Assembly (NCBI GenBank): GCA_947496555.1
Contig: CANMDH010000036.1
Coordinates: forward strand, 1-54,067
DNA: 54,067 bases
Source of the DNA: an uncultured Aquimarina sp.
Lineage (GTDB): Bacteria; Bacteroidota; Bacteroidia; Flavobacteriales; Flavobacteriaceae
Reading direction: 5' to 3'
Both the position numbers and the translations under genes were made by a program. Positions 52,675 through 54,067 of the stretch are shown here, one piece after another. Position 1 is the first letter of the stretch, and each line of letters opens with the position of its first letter. The notes under the pieces are model-generated. The model worked only from the letters and a program-made list of their open reading frames with translations, did no database searches and was not told the origin of the DNA.

Positions 52675-53217
52675 CTACACTTCTTCAGAAACAAATCGCT
52701 TATCTGTTGGCATTACGGTTCCGAAATTATTACATGTTCTCAGGGTTGTACTGCCATAAAAATGCTTAAAATGTTTTAGAAAATCTTTTTCGATATCATG
52801 TAGTTTAAAATACACTTCGTGTAATTTGTTATTACAGTGATCACAAAACCATAATAATCCATCTTCGGCTTCAAGATCTACTCGTTTTCTTTCGATTACC
52901 AGGCCAATAGATCCTTCATGTCGAACTGGGGAGTGCGGTACTTTTGCCGGATGTAAATACATATCTCCTGGTCCTAATTTCATGGTCTTCTTTTCTCCAT
53001 TTTCCTGTACATGCACTTCGATATTGCCTTCGAGTTGATAAAAAAGCTCTTCGGTTTCGTTATAGTGATAATCTTTTCTGGCATTGGGGCCTGCTACAAT
53101 CATTACGATATAATCACCAGCATCTCTATATAAATTTTTGTTTCCCACCGGAGGTTTTAAAGTATCTCTGTTTTCTTCAATCCACTGATTGAGATTAAAT
53201 GGTTTTTGAATCGCCAT
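52675..53217 (-). CDS. nbaC: 3-hydroxyanthranilate 3,4-dioxygenase
   Basis: A 180-residue cupin that opens the ring of 3-hydroxyanthranilate with O2 to give the precursor of quinolinate, in the kynurenine route of tryptophan degradation or NAD synthesis. The Fe(II) ligands His51, Glu57 and His95 are present (DYHYNETEELFY, HPAKVPHSP). The bacterial enzyme has a second, rubredoxin-like metal site of two CxxC pairs. Here Cys125 and Cys128 (FCDHC) and Cys162 are kept, but position 165 is Phe (TCNNFG). The codon is TTC, one base from TGC. Identity is secure. The altered site is unusual. Confidence 0.93.
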   Translation of the reverse strand: MAIQKPFNLNQWIEENRDTLKPPVGNKNLYRDAGDYIVMIVAGPNARKDYHYNETEELFYQLEGNIEVHVQENGEKKTMKLGPGDMYLHPAKVPHSPVRHEGSIGLVIERKRVDLEAEDGLLWFCDHCNNKLHEVYFKLHDIEKDFLKHFKHFYGSTTLRTCNNFGTVMPTDKRFVSEEV

Positions 53218-53301
53218 ACATCAATTTTTAAGGAATATAAAAGTACGGAAATGAATGGGAAGTTTTATAAACTTTTGTAATAAGGCATCGAGTTATCTTT
53301 C

Positions 53302-53680
53302 TATGAACTAATCTCACACCATGTCCTCGACCAACACCACACCAAACCTCGCCCGCGCACGTCGGTAACCCTCCCCCACACAATTTTATCGACCAGCGGC
53401 ACACGGCAGCTGCTCCGCGCAGGTAGGTAACCTTCCCCCGCGCTAGGTTTGTCGATCAGCGGTATGGGGTGACCTGTCCCCGCGGGGTGGCAACCTTCCC
53501 CCACACAATTTTATCGATCAGCGGCACACGGCAGGTGCTCCGCGCAGGTAGGTAACCTTCCCCCGCGCTAGGTGTATCGATCAGCGGTATGGGGTGACCT
53601 GTCCCCACAGGTAGGTGACTCTCCCGCGCACCAGGGTGAGGCGCCCCCGCGGTGCGGAGACCCCAACCCAGTGCGCGGGC
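53302..53680. repeat. GC-rich higher-order tandem array (62/63-bp monomers, 125-bp dimer)
   Basis: Units begin at 53364, 53426, 53489, 53551 and 53614 with GGTAACC or close variants, spaced 62, 63, 62 and 63 bases, and an eroded unit precedes them. Alternate units match each other better (A with A, B with B), so the repeat is a dimer of 125 bases. Units share TCGATCAGCGG and a C-rich block. The array is much richer in G and C than the flanks. The period is not a multiple of three, so open frames across it are incidental. No promoter, gene or CRISPR-like spacers were seen. Confidence 0.75.
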
Positions 53681-53783
53681 CAGTAATAATGGGGGTTTTG
53701 TTAAACTAACATGAGTTTGAAATAAGAAAAATGCCTGAAACAAACTAAATGTTTGATACTTAGTTCTTTTCAATTTTCTCCCC

Positions 53784-54067
53784 CTCTTCAAAGGAAAGGA
53801 GTTAAGAAGTCTCCCTTTTGAAGGGAGATTTAGAGGGATGTTTCAGGCTCTGTTCGATCATAATAATATCTGTGTGCACCTCTCTTGAATTGTACCTTTC
53901 CTGTAAAAAACATCCATCCCCGACCCTCTTCAAAGGAAAGGAGTTAAGAAGTCTCCCTTTGAAGGGAGATTTAGAGGGATGTTTCAGGCTCTGTTCGATC
54001 GTGATAATATCTGTGTGCACCTCTCTTGAATTGTACCTTTCCTGTAAAAAACATCCATCCCCGACCC
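53784..54067. repeat. Tandem 141-bp repeat running to the window end
   Basis: Two near-identical units start at 53784 and 53926 with CTCTTCAAAGG. The last base of the window begins a third unit. The first unit has one extra T. Each contains CTCCCTTTGAAGGGAG, a hairpin followed by TTTAGAGGGATG, related to the copy before the BatD-like gene. No gene was found between 53218 and the end. Confidence 0.85.

Noticed and set aside
53302-53680. Possible CRISPR array in the GC-rich repeats
   Set aside because: Units are 62/63 bases and directly adjoining, and no part varies like unique spacers. There are no cas genes nearby.
53456-53791. Minus-strand open frame with repeated peptide pieces across the GC-rich array
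   Set aside because: The 125-base period shifts frame between units, so the frame is an accident of high GC content without a selected protein repeat.

Overview
The window reads as chromosomal DNA of a marine-type member of the Flavobacteriaceae (Bacteroidota). The evidence is AT-rich DNA, type IX secretion C-terminal sorting domains, an ECF sigma/FecR/TonB-receptor trio with a DUF4974-type anti-sigma factor, a complete MoxR-Bat operon, and promoters of the Bacteroidota type (TTTG/TTG about 20 bases upstream of TAnnTTTG). An Aquimarina-like genus would fit, but that is a guess from gene content. No rRNA, tRNA or CRISPR array was recognised.

Layout. 0.1-3.8 kb: small conserved proteins, pheS, and an antitoxin next to a PIN-domain toxin gene broken by two frameshifts. 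3.8-7.7 kb: a multi-hairpin palindromic element, then an operon of a 7TM transglutaminase-like protein, an ATP-grasp alpha-L-glutamate ligase homologue and an outer-membrane barrel. 7.7-12.2 kb: ECF sigma factor, FecR-like anti-sigma factor and TonB-dependent receptor, a cell-surface signalling unit. 12.2-12.7 kb: an RHH/RelE-like toxin-antitoxin pair. 13-18.3 kb: CvpA-like protein and a SulP / beta-carbonic anhydrase / SulP group probably serving bicarbonate uptake. 18.4-29.4 kb: a DUF418 protein and the Bat operon (MoxR, DUF58, BatD-like, BatA, a flavodoxin-fold reductase, BatB, BatC, BatD, BatE). 29.7-35.4 kb: mixed housekeeping and hypothetical genes, including an SPFH-GYF protein paired with a zinc-ribbon membrane protein. 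35.5-39.2 kb: a 1224-residue secreted sortilin/BNR-type protein.

39.5-48.9 kb looks like an acquired island. It holds a tyrosine recombinase, a truncated excisionase-like ORF, a three-module leucine-rich-repeat type IX cargo protein with a decayed partial copy, a divergent STT3/PglB-family oligosaccharyltransferase, a SAM methyltransferase, a DPM1-like glycosyltransferase, and gene debris. The last three intact genes look like part of a lipid-linked glycan and protein glycosylation pathway. The transferase has DQDLG where the family has WWDYG, and I consider this the most interesting locus in the window.

49-53.2 kb: a small lipoprotein, a GH63/GH37-like glycosidase lipoprotein, an ALDH7-type aldehyde dehydrogenase and 3-hydroxyanthranilate 3,4-dioxygenase. 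53.3-54.07 kb: no genes, but two unrelated tandem arrays. One is a GC-rich dimeric 62/63-bp array with a 125-bp period. The other is a 141-bp repeat that runs off the end of the window.
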